Shown in pieces: positions 10,785 through 25,270 of a stretch of DNA of 64,000 nt. Made by a program: the position numbers and the translations under genes. Every line of letters begins with the position of its first letter. Within the stretch, counting starts at the first letter, position 1. The notes under the pieces are model-generated. The model made no database searches. It had not been told where the DNA came from and saw only the letters and a program-made list of their open reading frames with translations. The stretch comes from Nocardia testacea NBRC 100365 (lineage in GTDB: Bacteria > Actinomycetota > Actinomycetes > Mycobacteriales > Mycobacteriaceae). The stretch spans positions 32,431 to 96,430 of the forward strand of contig NZ_BAGJ01000001.1 of NCBI RefSeq assembly GCF_000308775.1, read 5' to 3'.

Positions 10785-10834
10785 CCGCAACGGCGCTCGC
10801 GCGAGTCGCGATCGCCGTTGCGGTCTTTTTCTTT
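10785..10834 (+). terminator. Intrinsic terminator after the SDR gene
   Basis: CCGCAACGGCG (10785-10795) pairs with CGCCGTTGCGG (10813-10823) and is followed by TCTTTTTCTTTC. It lies 20 bp after the SDR stop. Confidence 0.88.
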
Positions 10835-11253
10835 CTCGTGGGCCGCGACTCGACTGTGCCGGAGGCGCGTTCGGGCAGGTCGAGGCGGAGCTGCCGCGGT
10901 TGTCGAGGCGGGCGCGAACAGTGCGCCGTCCTCCCGGTATGCCTGAATGAGACCAAGGTCACACAAGAACTTTTCGATTGCGGCGGCGCTGCTGAGGGTT
11001 GCCTCACTGGACGGCTCCGGTGACCCAGTTCACGTCCTGGAACCGGCTTGGTTAACTACCGCGAGGTGTTTACCGGGTTGCTGTACGGGGGGTGCGGCAG
11101 GTTTGTGTGCGCTAAACAAACTCCAGGTATTTTTCGTTAGTGTCGCTCGTCTGGCAACCGTGTTAACGCCGCGCGAACGCGCAGGTCGGCGTGGGAACAG
11201 CCGAGTTAACGGCGGTTCGGGTGAACCCTATGGCGAACCCGTTTCCCGTTGTG

Positions 11254-11269
11254 CGTAACCATGGTTACG
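11254..11269. promoter_or_regulatory. Perfect 16-bp palindrome
   Basis: CGTAACCATGGTTACG is fully self-complementary with no spacer. It sits in the gene-free stretch and could be a dimeric regulator site. No consensus is recognised and no adjacent gene start explains it. Confidence 0.45.
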
Positions 11270-11466
11270 GATATGTCCGTGACCAGTAAAAACCAAATGT
11301 ACTTGCAAATGAAAGCACCGTTGTAAGTCCGCTACCGCCTGCTGGAAGTTAGCTGGATGAGGGTCGAGGTGGGGGTTTCTGGATGTTTGCCGAACTGCGA
11401 TGCGTACCTGTGACCTCAGCCGCAGCGGGTTGCGTAGGGATAACGATTGTGTAGAGTCGACGGTAA

Positions 11467-11506
11467 CGCTGGCCGCAGCTAGAGCGGCGACTCGCTGCGG
11501 CCAGCG
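11467..11506. terminator. Hairpin with 13-bp stem, possible terminator for the SpoIIM-like gene
   Basis: CGCTGGCCGCAGC (11467-11479) pairs perfectly with GCTGCGGCCAGCG (11494-11506) around a 14-nt loop. It lies about 100 bp beyond the stop of the minus-strand gene that ends at 11604. There is no clear T-tract, so its role as a terminator is uncertain. Confidence 0.45.
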
Positions 11507-11603
11507 GAATTCAAATGGGGGAATCCACGCAGGTCGTTCGAGTCGCGTTGCTGCGACCTCACACAACACTGTCGGTTGCTGTGTGCTCGAGGTTGTCTGC
11601 CCG

Positions 11604-12593
11604 TTACCGCGAAAGTTGCGCTACCGCTACTTTCGCCGTTGTCGACTCGGCCGGTCGGGCGGCTCGGCTGCCGGCGATGAAGATGTAGGCGAGAAAGGCC
11701 GCCTCGGCGGCGAGGCCGATGGCGATCCGGGCCGGCGCGGGCAGCGCGCTCGGCGTCACGAACCCCTCCAGAAGTCCGGCTACCAGCAAGGTCGGGACCA
11801 AACCGAGGGCGATGGCGGCGGTGGCGCGGCCCTGCCGGGCGACCGCTTCGGTCCGGCTGAGCCGGCCCGGATCGATCAGCGTCCAGCCGAGTTTCAGTCC
11901 CGCGCCGCCCGCGATGAAAATGGCTGTCAGCTCCAGCATTCCGTGCGGAAGCAGGAAACCGAAGAACGATTCCAGTCGCCCGGCCTCGGCCATCAACCCC
12001 GCCGTAATGCCGATATTCAGGGCATTCATGAACAGTAGGTAGAGCACGGGCACGATGAGCACCCCCAGAAAGAGGGCCAGCGCCGAGACCCACGCATTGT
12101 TGGTCCAGACCAATGCGGCGAACGCATCGTTGGAATGCTCGGTGTAGTAGGTCTCGAAGGCGCCGCCGGGCGCGGTCAGCACAGCGGTATCGCCCTGCAG
12201 GCCGAGCGTTTCCCGAGCCGACCGGCCGTTCGCGATCCAGACCGCGAATCCGGCTGCCACACTCAGGAAGATCACCGCGACGGCCAGCCACCAGCCCAGC
12301 GCCCGATACACCGCGCCGGGGAAACCGTGAGTGACGAACCGGACGACTTCGGTCCAGGTATTCGGTGCGCTGCCGACGATCCGGCCGCGGGCCCGGGCGA
12401 TCACCGCACTGAGCCCGGCCACCAGTTCCGGTTCGGGACTGTGGGTCTGTAAGCGGGCCAGATGCTGCGAGGTTCGCCGGTACAACTGCACCAGTTCGTC
12501 GGTTTCGGCCCCGGTGAGGGTGCGTTGACGAGACAACGTGTCCAACCGGGCCCACAGGTGCCGGTTCCTCGCGCTGTATGCGTCCACATCCAT
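11604..12593 (-). CDS. Stage II sporulation protein M-like integral membrane protein
   Basis: A 329-residue SpoIIM-superfamily membrane protein. After a charged N-terminal helical part (MDVDAYSARNRHLWARLDTL), several hydrophobic segments follow: YRALGWWLAVAVIFLSVAAGFAVW, VSALALFLGVLIVPVLYLLFMNALNIG, LLPHGMLELTAIFIAGGAGL and the C-terminal helices. The HGMLEL motif is typical of this family. The ATG at 12593 was chosen over upstream codons because the protein then starts with the conserved MDVD-type N-terminus. In mycobacteria the same protein lies beside moxR2, DUF58 and RDD genes (Rv3692-Rv3695), the arrangement seen here, so a role with the MoxR/DUF58 complex in the envelope is inferred. 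Confidence 0.88.
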   Translation of the reverse strand: MDVDAYSARNRHLWARLDTLSRQRTLTGAETDELVQLYRRTSQHLARLQTHSPEPELVAGLSAVIARARGRIVGSAPNTWTEVVRFVTHGFPGAVYRALGWWLAVAVIFLSVAAGFAVWIANGRSARETLGLQGDTAVLTAPGGAFETYYTEHSNDAFAALVWTNNAWVSALALFLGVLIVPVLYLLFMNALNIGITAGLMAEAGRLESFFGFLLPHGMLELTAIFIAGGAGLKLGWTLIDPGRLSRTEAVARQGRATAAIALGLVPTLLVAGLLEGFVTPSALPAPARIAIGLAAEAAFLAYIFIAGSRAARPAESTTAKVAVAQLSR

Positions 12594-12755
12594 GGGTTCG
12601 CCTCCCGCTCCCGCCTGTACCGGCGCCGGCACCCGCCGAGAACCGCGCACAACGGCAGTGACGGCTCGTACTCGGCGACCGATGTCGGCGGCCGTACCCC
12701 CCGTATCACCGGCGCAGGGCCGGAAACCGGCCGCCGTGAAAGAATGCTATGCGAT

Positions 12756-13556
12756 ATGGCCGAATTCACGACGGGCGAAGCCGTGGCGATCGAACTGCCG
12801 GTCGCCCGCGTGCCGACTCGTGCGGCGGCGTTCGTACTCGACCTGATCCTGCAGGCCGTACTCGGGATCGTATTGTTCACCGGCGCGCTGCTGCTCGTCC
12901 GCGGCGACGACACCGACCCGTGGTTCACCACCCTGACACTCGTCGCGCTGGTCATCGTGCTCGTCGGCTATCCGGTCGGATTCGAGACCCTGTTGCGCGG
13001 CGCCACCCCGGGGAAACTGGCTCTCGGCCTGCGGGTGGTGCGTGCCGACGGCGGCCCGATCGATTTCCGGCACGCCCTGACCCGGGGACTCACCGGCGCG
13101 ATCGTGGATTTCTGGATGCTCGGGCTCTTCGGTGTGATCGCGGTGGTGAGCTCGATGTGCTCGCCGCACGCGCGCCGAGTGGGCGACGTGCTGGCGGGCA
13201 CAGTGGTGGTGCATATGCGACAGCGGCTGTCGGTACCCGCGTTGGCCGTCCCGCCGGTATGGCTCACCGGCTGGTCGGCCGAATTGGATCTTGCGGCCCT
13301 GCCCGAGGATCTGGCACTCGCTGTGCGGCAATACTTGACCCGGTTCAACTCGCTGACCCCGGCGGCGCAATACGAACTCGGCCACGCACTCGTGCACGCG
13401 GTGTGCGGCCGACTGCGGGTCGCGCCGCCGGCCGGGTACCCGCCGGTGCAGGTCCTCGGCAGCGTGATCGCCGAACGCCAGCGGCGCGCCCTGCCGGCGC
13501 CCCCACCACCGGCGGCGTTCGCCTTACCGCCGGTGTCGTTCGCTCCCATGCCCTGA
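12756..13556 (+). CDS. RDD-family membrane protein
   Basis: A 266-residue RDD-family protein. It starts MAEFTTGEAVAIELPVARVPTRAAAFVLDLILQ, with the Arg-Ala/Asp pattern that names the family (PTRAAAFVLD), and has about four membrane helices in the first 150 residues, including TPGKLALGLRVVRADGG. The C-terminal part is soluble and Pro-rich. An ATG 12 bp upstream (12744) is in frame and equally possible. It is transcribed divergently from the SpoIIM-like gene and converges on DUF58. The function is unknown; the neighbourhood places it with the MoxR block. Confidence 0.88.
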   Translation: MAEFTTGEAVAIELPVARVPTRAAAFVLDLILQAVLGIVLFTGALLLVRGDDTDPWFTTLTLVALVIVLVGYPVGFETLLRGATPGKLALGLRVVRADGGPIDFRHALTRGLTGAIVDFWMLGLFGVIAVVSSMCSPHARRVGDVLAGTVVVHMRQRLSVPALAVPPVWLTGWSAELDLAALPEDLALAVRQYLTRFNSLTPAAQYELGHALVHAVCGRLRVAPPAGYPPVQVLGSVIAERQRRALPAPPPPAAFALPPVSFAPMP

Positions 13557-13582
13557 GGGGGCGCACCCGGCCGGCTACGGCC

Positions 13583-14878
13583 TCAGAGGGCCGCGGAGCG
13601 TTTGAGTTCCAGATACTCGTCGGCCAGCGCCGCGGGCAGCTCGGACGCGGTTGCGGCGACCACGGCGATTCCCATCCGGCGCAGCGATTCCTGCAGAACC
13701 GCGTAGTCGGCGATCCGCGATTCGGCGGCGGCCGCCCGGTACAGCGCGGCCGGGCTGCCGCGGTCGGCTGCCGCGGCGGCGATATCGGGATCGATGACCG
13801 ACACGATCAGCACCCGATGTCGCTCGGCCAGGACGGGCAGCACCGGAAGCAGGTTCTCGGTGACCGCCGCGCCGTCCGGACTGGTGAACCAGACGACAAG
13901 GCTGCGCCGCCGGGCCCGTTGTACGGCGGCCCGGACCAGCCCCTCGGCATCGGTATCGACCAGGGCAGGGGTGACACCGGCCAGGGCATGCATGAGTTTG
14001 GGCTGGATACCGCGGCCGACACCGGTGGGTACCTCGGCGCGTACCGTCCGGTCGTAGGCGAGCAGCCCGACCAAATCGCCCCCGGCCGCGGCCAGGCCGC
14101 CCAGTAGGAGAGCCGCTTCGATCGAGGCCTCCAGGCGGGTACCCGCACCGACCCGCCCCGCGCTGATCCGGCCGGTGTCGAGAAGCATGAGCACCTGCCG
14201 GTTGCGTTCCGGGCGCCAGGTGCGGACGAGGACATCGGTGGCTCGTGCGGTGGCCCGCCAGTCGATGGTGCGGACATCGTCGCCCGGCACGTATTCGCGG
14301 AAGGAGTCGAACTCGGTGCCCTGGCCGCGTACATCGGCCAGGTTGCGGCCTTCCAGATGCTGCAGCCGTTTCACCTTGGCGGCGAGGAGCCGTTCGCTGT
14401 GGAACGGGGGCAGGGCGCGGACCCGGGCGGGGACGCTGCGGTGGAACTGATGCCCGGCCAGCCCCAACGGCCCCCACAGGCGCAGCGTCACCGGGCCGGC
14501 CGTGCGGTCGCCGCGGTGGGTGGGAGCGAGGGTGGTGCGCAGCCGGATCCGGCCGGACGGCGGAACCGCGAGCCGGTGTTCGCGTGCGGCGGCACCGGCG
14601 CTGTCGGGCCAGTCGTCCCAGAGCAGGCCGCGCACCGTCCGGGATCCGGTATTGGTCAGCGTCAGCTCGACCTCGGTGCGCGTGCCCAGGCGCAGCACCG
14701 ACAACTCGGGCCGGTGCAGCGTCACCTCGGCGCTCCGCGCGGCCAGCGAGCGGTCGGTCACGGCGAGCGTGAGAATGAGCGCACTGGCCGCCAGGACCGC
14801 GGCCCAGGACGGAGCCAGCACGGTGACCGCCAGGGCCGCGGCGGCCGCGACGGCGACGAGCCGGCCGGTGACGACCAC
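13583..14878 (-). CDS. DUF58 domain protein (vWA-like)
   Basis: A 431-residue protein with two N-terminal membrane helices (residues 5-40), a beta-rich middle and a DUF58 domain in the second half, with the signature EFDSFREYVPGDDVRTIDWRATARATDVLVRTWRPERNRQVLMLLDTG. DUF58 proteins are vWA-like partners of MoxR AAA+ ATPases. The GTG start lies 3 bp after the moxR stop, so the two are almost certainly co-transcribed. Confidence 0.92.
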   Translation of the reverse strand: MVVTGRLVAVAAAAALAVTVLAPSWAAVLAASALILTLAVTDRSLAARSAEVTLHRPELSVLRLGTRTEVELTLTNTGSRTVRGLLWDDWPDSAGAAAREHRLAVPPSGRIRLRTTLAPTHRGDRTAGPVTLRLWGPLGLAGHQFHRSVPARVRALPPFHSERLLAAKVKRLQHLEGRNLADVRGQGTEFDSFREYVPGDDVRTIDWRATARATDVLVRTWRPERNRQVLMLLDTGRISAGRVGAGTRLEASIEAALLLGGLAAAGGDLVGLLAYDRTVRAEVPTGVGRGIQPKLMHALAGVTPALVDTDAEGLVRAAVQRARRRSLVVWFTSPDGAAVTENLLPVLPVLAERHRVLIVSVIDPDIAAAAADRGSPAALYRAAAAESRIADYAVLQESLRRMGIAVVAATASELPAALADEYLELKRSAAL

Positions 14879-14881
14879 GAG

Positions 14882-15882
<1,001 letters not shown>

Positions 15883-15886
<4 letters not shown>

Positions 15887-16920
15887 CCGACCTCCGCTTC
15901 GATCCATTCGAGTTGCGCGGCAACGAGTTGCAGGGCCGCCGCGTCCGGCACCGGCCCGTAGAGGGCCGCCCCGACAGTGGCCGGGTCGGCGCGGATCCGC
16001 GCGGCGACCGCCGCCGTCAGCTCCTCGGGGGAGGCCCCGGCGCCGAGTGCGCGGCGCAATCTGCGCACGGTCGCGGTGCGCAACACACCCGCGATATGCG
16101 CGTGATCCCTGGAACGGCGGTAGAGCCCGGCCTGTCCGTCCAGCAGTTCGTCGGCCGCGACCTCCACCGGCCGCGGTTCGCCGACCACCGTGCCGCGACG
16201 CCGTGCCCGCCACCACACCAGCAGGGCCGCGGCGATCAGGAACTGCAATCCGCCGAAGGCCAGCCGGTCGGATGTCCGCTCGAAGAGGGAGTCCTCGCCG
16301 GTGGGCCGGGGCAGGTCCGGGTCGTAGTCGCCACTCGGCGGTGGATCCATGGGTGGCGGATCGATCGGCGGTGCATCCGGGGCAGGCGGTGCGGTGGGGC
16401 CGGAGCAGCCCTGCAGGACCGCGTACAGCACGAGCAGGATCAGGGCCACCGCGGCCAGTCCGGCCCAGAAGCGGGGGTCGCGCAGGACCGCGGGCCATTC
16501 CCCGGAGCCCGGCCGCCATCGTGCCCGGCGGCAGGCCGGTTCGATATCGGTCGGTTCGGCCGCCGGGGGCGGCGCGGCCGCGGAGAACCGGTCGGCCTGG
16601 GTCAGGCGGCGGTATTCGTCCTCCGCCGCCCGGCGGCCGCCGTAGACGACCTCGTCGAACGACCGGGCGGCGGACGGGAATTCGCCGGAGACTCCGGCGG
16701 GCAGGCGCGCCGCCGCTTCGTGCGACGTTTCGCGGGCTGTGCGCGATCGGCGCACCTCGAGCAGGTCGCGCTGTTCCAGTCCTCGTAGGACAGCCCGGAA
16801 GCGTTCGCGTAACGCGGTATCGAAGTCACCGTGCGCGGCCGCGTGTTCGGCGGCGGCCGCGTGGACCACGGCGGCATCCAGCCGGGGCGGATCCGGAACG
16901 GACCGGGACGGATCGGTCAC
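15883..16920 (-). CDS. DUF4129-DUF4350 composite membrane protein
   Basis: A 345-residue protein. Residues 20-112 look like a DUF4129 domain (FDTALRERFRAVLRGLEQRDLL; SRTARE; FDEVVYGGR). Membrane helices lie near 151-170 and 222-237, joined by a Pro-rich loop. Residues 238-345 look like the C-terminal part of DUF4350 proteins (GTVVGEPRPVEVAADELLDG; AGLYRRSRDHAHIAGVLRTATVRRLRR). In related genomes these are usually two genes, and the large soluble core of DUF4350 is absent here. It overlaps moxR by 4 bp and the upstream membrane gene by 4 bp, so it is an intact member of the operon. Domain assignments are from memory of the families. Confidence 0.75.
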
Positions 16921-17846
16921 CGGTCATCTCCGTCGGGGATGCGGATATCGGCACCCTCGCGCCGGCAACGCAGGTCCAGGTAACCGGTCACCCGGGCACT
17001 GGATTCCACGATCTCGGTGAAGGCCCCGAGCAGCAGCCCGGCCACGGTGACCAATACCAGAAACGCCCACCGGTGGGTGCCCGAGATATCGCCGACGAAC
17101 AGCACGAGACCCAGGAGCGGGGCGACGAGCAGCGTGAAGAGCAGGCGCTGGCAGAGCCACAGACCGGCGCGACGGCCGCGCAGGTTCGCGACCAGCACAC
17201 CCGACCGCGACAGCGCGGCACCGGCACCGGCGCCCTCGGCGAACAGCACCGGTACGGCCGCGAGGTGACGCGCGCGCAGCCACGCCAGCCCGAGCAGGCA
17301 ACAGGGGTAGGTGACCACGAACCAGAGCAGGCCGCCGAAAAAGGTGAACGGGAAGAGCAGAGCGCTGATACCGAGGACCGCCACGCCGATGGCGGTGAAC
17401 GAAAGCTGAGTGAGCAGCAGTGGGCCGAGCCTACCGGCGGTGCGGCGCAGACTCTCCCGCAGCCGGATCGGTGTCCCGCCGACCCGGGCCAGGCCGGTGG
17501 TGACCGTGACCCCGCGCAGGACCAGCCGGACGACCCAGGCGGTACCGAGCGTCGCGAACAGGGCGGCGAGGGCGGTCCCCGTGTCGGAACCGTCCGTCAG
17601 CTGGGAGACCAGCCCGATCGACCCGGCCACCACCAGTTCCCCGGGCACCAGCAGCACCGCGGCGGCGCCTGCCAGCGTCCGGATATCGGCCTGCAGGAGA
17701 GCGAAGGGCGCGTCGAGCAGTTCCCGGAAACTCAGCGGGCGGATCGGCACCGTCGCTGTCCGGGCTCGACCTTCCGGATGTATTCCCGCCCCGACGGAAC
17801 CGGCCGTATCAGCGGCAGGCTGCACGCGGCCGAGTCTAATGGGCAC
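16917..17846 (-). CDS. Polytopic membrane protein upstream of the DUF4129/MoxR genes
   Basis: A 309-residue protein with about six hydrophobic segments, including IRTLAGAAAVLLVPGELVVAG, FTAIGVAVLGISALLFPFTF, LWFVVTYPCCLLGLAWL and AFLVLVTVAGLLLGAFTEIVES. The start is a GTG (GTGCCCATTAGACTC); a later GTG at VPIRPLSFREL is also possible, because the region between is low in predicted structure. It is the first gene of the co-transcribed run that leads through the DUF4129 composite, MoxR and DUF58. The pattern resembles the membrane protein next to Rv3691 in M. tuberculosis. The function is unknown. Confidence 0.75.
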   Translation of the reverse strand: MPIRLGRVQPAADTAGSVGAGIHPEGRARTATVPIRPLSFRELLDAPFALLQADIRTLAGAAAVLLVPGELVVAGSIGLVSQLTDGSDTGTALAALFATLGTAWVVRLVLRGVTVTTGLARVGGTPIRLRESLRRTAGRLGPLLLTQLSFTAIGVAVLGISALLFPFTFFGGLLWFVVTYPCCLLGLAWLRARHLAAVPVLFAEGAGAGAALSRSGVLVANLRGRRAGLWLCQRLLFTLLVAPLLGLVLFVGDISGTHRWAFLVLVTVAGLLLGAFTEIVESSARVTGYLDLRCRREGADIRIPDGDDR

Positions 17847-17968
17847 CGGGGCAGTCCGCGCCCGTCCGGGGCCGAGGCAGCGTTGTGCCCGCCGATGCGG
17901 CGGGTCGTGGGGGAGCGTGCGGGCCGAGTCGTCCCCGAGTCCGCCGGTCGTGAGGCCGGCCGCGGTGA

Positions 17969-19642
17969 TCAGCTGCCCGGTGGCAGTTCGCGAGGCGCGG
18001 GAATCTTTCGTTCGCCACCCGTGGGTAGCGCGGCGGTCGTGGCCGGCTCGAGATGGGTTGTGGCGGACACGATGGCATCCGCGCCCAGGGTGATATCGGC
18101 GTCCCTCGTGTCGCCCCGGCGGCCGGCCGAACGGCTACCGACGACGCCCGCATCCTCGATATCGGTGTCCACGCTGACCTTTCGTGCCCGGCGCAGCGTG
18201 AAGGTGATCTCTTCGGCCTCGGTGAGTACCTGGCGAGCGGTGCGCAGCGGCCGGCTCGCGGTGTCGATGGCGGTGTCGATGGCCGAACCGACGAAACCCG
18301 GGACGAGTGGGCGGATCCAGCTGGCGGCGGTATCGGTGAACGGGACGGTACCGATGATCGGGAGCTCCAGACCCGCCGGCGGCCGGACCGCGATCTCCTT
18401 GCCCAGCGGTACCGGCAGGTCCGGCCCGCCACTTCCCGGCGGCAGCGCGGCGTTGCGGGCCGCTGCCGGGCCGACGGGTTCGGGGTCGCGTTCGGTGACC
18501 CCGATCTCCAGGCCACCGAGCGCGGCGATGACCCGGGTGCGCTGGCGTTCACGGTCGATGGTGGTGTCGGCCTCGGCCGCCAGTTCGGCCGCGGTCAGCT
18601 GCTGCTCGAGCCGGACGGCAGCGGTATCGGCCCGGATCCGGGCCTCCTTCTCGGCGATCGCCGCGTCGGCGGCGCGTTCGGCGCGGTCGCGGACGGCGTC
18701 GGCGGCCCGGCGCCGCTCCTGGGCGGTCTCCCCGCGCCACCAGCGCAGGATCAGTGGCAGCAGCGCCAGCAGCCCGAAGAGCAGCCAGGTCAGCGCCCGA
18801 AGTCCCAGGGCGCCCAGCTCGTCGATGGTGTATTCGTGTGCCGCCGACCACCGCGCACCGAACCCGCGGTCACCGTCGCCCGCCGCGGCCTGCGCGTCGT
18901 GCAGGGCCAAGCGGGCGTCGGTGATCCGCTGGTCCAGTGGGGCCACGCGGTCCTGCGCGGTGCTCAGCGCGGCGCGGGCATCGTCGAGCATCGCGTTCGC
19001 GGTCTGTGCCTCCGGGCCACGGCCCGGCACTCCGGTGATCTTGGTCTGTGGGCACTGCGGGGTCGGATTGAACTCGCACCGGGCGATGATCAGGGCGTTG
19101 TCGATATCCGCGGCGGCCGCCGCGATGGTCCCGTCCAGCGCGGCGCGGTCGGCGACCGCGCGGTCCAGCTCGTCCTGAGCGGTACGGACGGCCGGGGCCG
19201 TGGCGGCCGCGGTCGCGGCCCGCTCGTCGAGTATCCGGTCCACGGTGCCGCCGAACAGCACAGTCACCGCCATCTCGGCCACCACCACGCCGGCCAGCAG
19301 TGCGATGCCCACCCGCGCGGCGACCGCCGGAACATTGAGGGTCCCGGCGGGCAGATCGGGGCGGGCGGTGGGTTCGGCCCCGGCCAGTGCCCGGCCCAGC
19401 AGGCCGGCGAGGACTCCGGCCACCAGGGCGATGGCGGCGATCGCGGCGGGTGGTTGATCGGCGGCGCTCATGGCGGAGGCGGTGACCGCGCCGGTGACGA
19501 GGGCGAACAGCGCCACGCCGGCTCCGGTGACGGTATAGCCCGTGCGCTCGTATCCCTCGGCGGTTTCGGCGGGCTGCCCGCCGCCGAGCCGGATGAACAT
19601 GCCGGTGACGCTCATGGGGCCCATATCCTCTGCAGCTGTCAT
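17969..19642 (-). CDS. DUF4407 domain-containing membrane protein
   Basis: A 557-residue protein of the DUF4407 type. Four membrane helices lie near residues 38-55, 66-84, 110-130 and 280-300. An Ala/Asp-rich coiled region with a CEFNPTPQCPQ loop lies between helices 3 and 4. A long charged helical stretch follows helix 4 (about residues 305-380, RRRAADAVRDRAERAADAAIAEKEARIRAD), then an Asp-rich tail. The ATG at 19642 is used; a second ATG at 19615 (MSVTGMFIRLGGG) could be the true start. It is separated from the MoxR operon by about 120 bp. The family has no defined biochemical role. Confidence 0.8.
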   Translation of the reverse strand: MTAAEDMGPMSVTGMFIRLGGGQPAETAEGYERTGYTVTGAGVALFALVTGAVTASAMSAADQPPAAIAAIALVAGVLAGLLGRALAGAEPTARPDLPAGTLNVPAVAARVGIALLAGVVVAEMAVTVLFGGTVDRILDERAATAAATAPAVRTAQDELDRAVADRAALDGTIAAAAADIDNALIIARCEFNPTPQCPQTKITGVPGRGPEAQTANAMLDDARAALSTAQDRVAPLDQRITDARLALHDAQAAAGDGDRGFGARWSAAHEYTIDELGALGLRALTWLLFGLLALLPLILRWWRGETAQERRRAADAVRDRAERAADAAIAEKEARIRADTAAVRLEQQLTAAELAAEADTTIDRERQRTRVIAALGGLEIGVTERDPEPVGPAAARNAALPPGSGGPDLPVPLGKEIAVRPPAGLELPIIGTVPFTDTAASWIRPLVPGFVGSAIDTAIDTASRPLRTARQVLTEAEEITFTLRRARKVSVDTDIEDAGVVGSRSAGRRGDTRDADITLGADAIVSATTHLEPATTAALPTGGERKIPAPRELPPGS

Positions 19643-20561
19643 CGATTCGTTGTCTCAGCGTGACAGGACACACGCCTGTCCATCGACCCTTGGCGATCGG
19701 GTGTGGGGATCTTCACAGGGGTGTCGCGCAGCATACGGTGACCGCTCCTCGGGCGATGCCCGGGCCGTACCGACAGGGCCGCCGAAACCCTCGCTCGCGC
19801 AACACAAGCGATGCGTGCCGCGGGCGGAAAAATGTGTCGTAAACCACTCTGGAGTCGGTTTGCTGATCATGTGCTGAGGGCGCCTTCGGTGAAAACAGGC
19901 CGAACGGTCGGATCATGTTCTGTGCTTGTCACGAGGCTGTCACGAACATCTCATCGGGGTGCGCAACAGTTAGCCGCAGGCTGATGGGTTTGCCTTCCGC
20001 CGCTGTCGGGAATTCATCTTCGATGCAGGTGAGCGTGGGTTCGGTGGATGCGGCGCGGCATCGCCGAAAGGCTCGGAACCGACGGATCACCGCTGTTCGG
20101 AGGGCCGATCCGGGATCGATTCGCCCCCGAAAGCTGCTTTACACTAGAAAACGCGCATATGTGGAGGAACGAATGAAGAAGCCCAGCTAGATCCGATTAT
20201 TAGGGCAACCTTGGTTGGTTGGGTCCCGGACCTGGCTTATCGTTTGCTCTTACGCCGCACATACCCATGTCCGGCCGAAGGGCATGCTCGGGCGACCACC
20301 GATCAGGCCAGCCTAGCGGGCGAAATCCCGCTCCCGGGTTCCGAACGCGTAAGCGTTTCGTTACCGGCGGGTACCTGCGCACAGCGGCGACAGGTGGAAA
20401 AACTTCAGACGTGACTGCACGCCGAACACCATCAGCGCGGCTGGTGTCGGCCAACGTACGAACGCAGTCCAAGCAGGGAGCGTTCGACAGTACCGGCGTT
20501 CGACAGGGCGTTCTCGCAAAGGCCGCACCACGTCGAGGTCGACTTTCTCGAAGGCAGAGGC
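19643..20561. other. Long upstream region of gltB with no clear protein gene
   Basis: About 920 bp between the DUF4407 start and gltB. No open frame here has the coding bias of its neighbours. It contains a possible promoter-like stretch (TTTACACTAGAAAACG, about 20137-20152), a 5-codon open frame with an ideal Shine-Dalgarno sequence, and a hairpin ACACCATCAGC/GCTGGTGT near 20428-20450. The gltB mRNA may therefore have a long leader of up to about 400 nt. No known riboswitch class was recognised. Confidence 0.5.
20173..20190 (+). other. Five-codon leader open frame (MKKPS) upstream of gltB
   Basis: ATG AAG AAG CCC AGC TAG is preceded at 5-bp spacing by GGAGG. Such an ideal start for so short a frame suggests a leader peptide or upstream open frame, though chance cannot be excluded. 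It lies 370 bp before gltB. Confidence 0.3.
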
Positions 20562-25214
<4,653 letters not shown>

Positions 25215-25270
25215 TAAGACAATTCCGCAGAGGGCGTCGACGAGGCGCTGTGACCATTCGGGGGCCGCTC

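Larger units (their letters stand above)
10835..11603. other. Intergenic region without a convincing gene
   Basis: About 770 bp between the SDR terminator and the stop of the SpoIIM-like gene. Short open frames on both strands lack the strong third-position GC bias of neighbouring genes and have no recognisable products. Part of it (about 11040-11420) is less GC-rich than the surroundings. It contains a 16-bp palindrome and a 13-bp-stem hairpin, listed separately. Confidence 0.6.

Noticed and set aside
10769..11030. A possible small gene on the minus strand (segment FLCDLGLIQAYREDGALFA)
   Set aside because: It overlaps the terminator of the SDR gene, lacks a good start and ribosome-binding site, and shows no recognised family.
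20193..20215. A possible IdeR box (TTAGGGCAACCTTGGTTGG) after the tiny leader frame
   Set aside because: It matches the consensus at only about 9 of 19 positions, too weak compared with the box at 57641.
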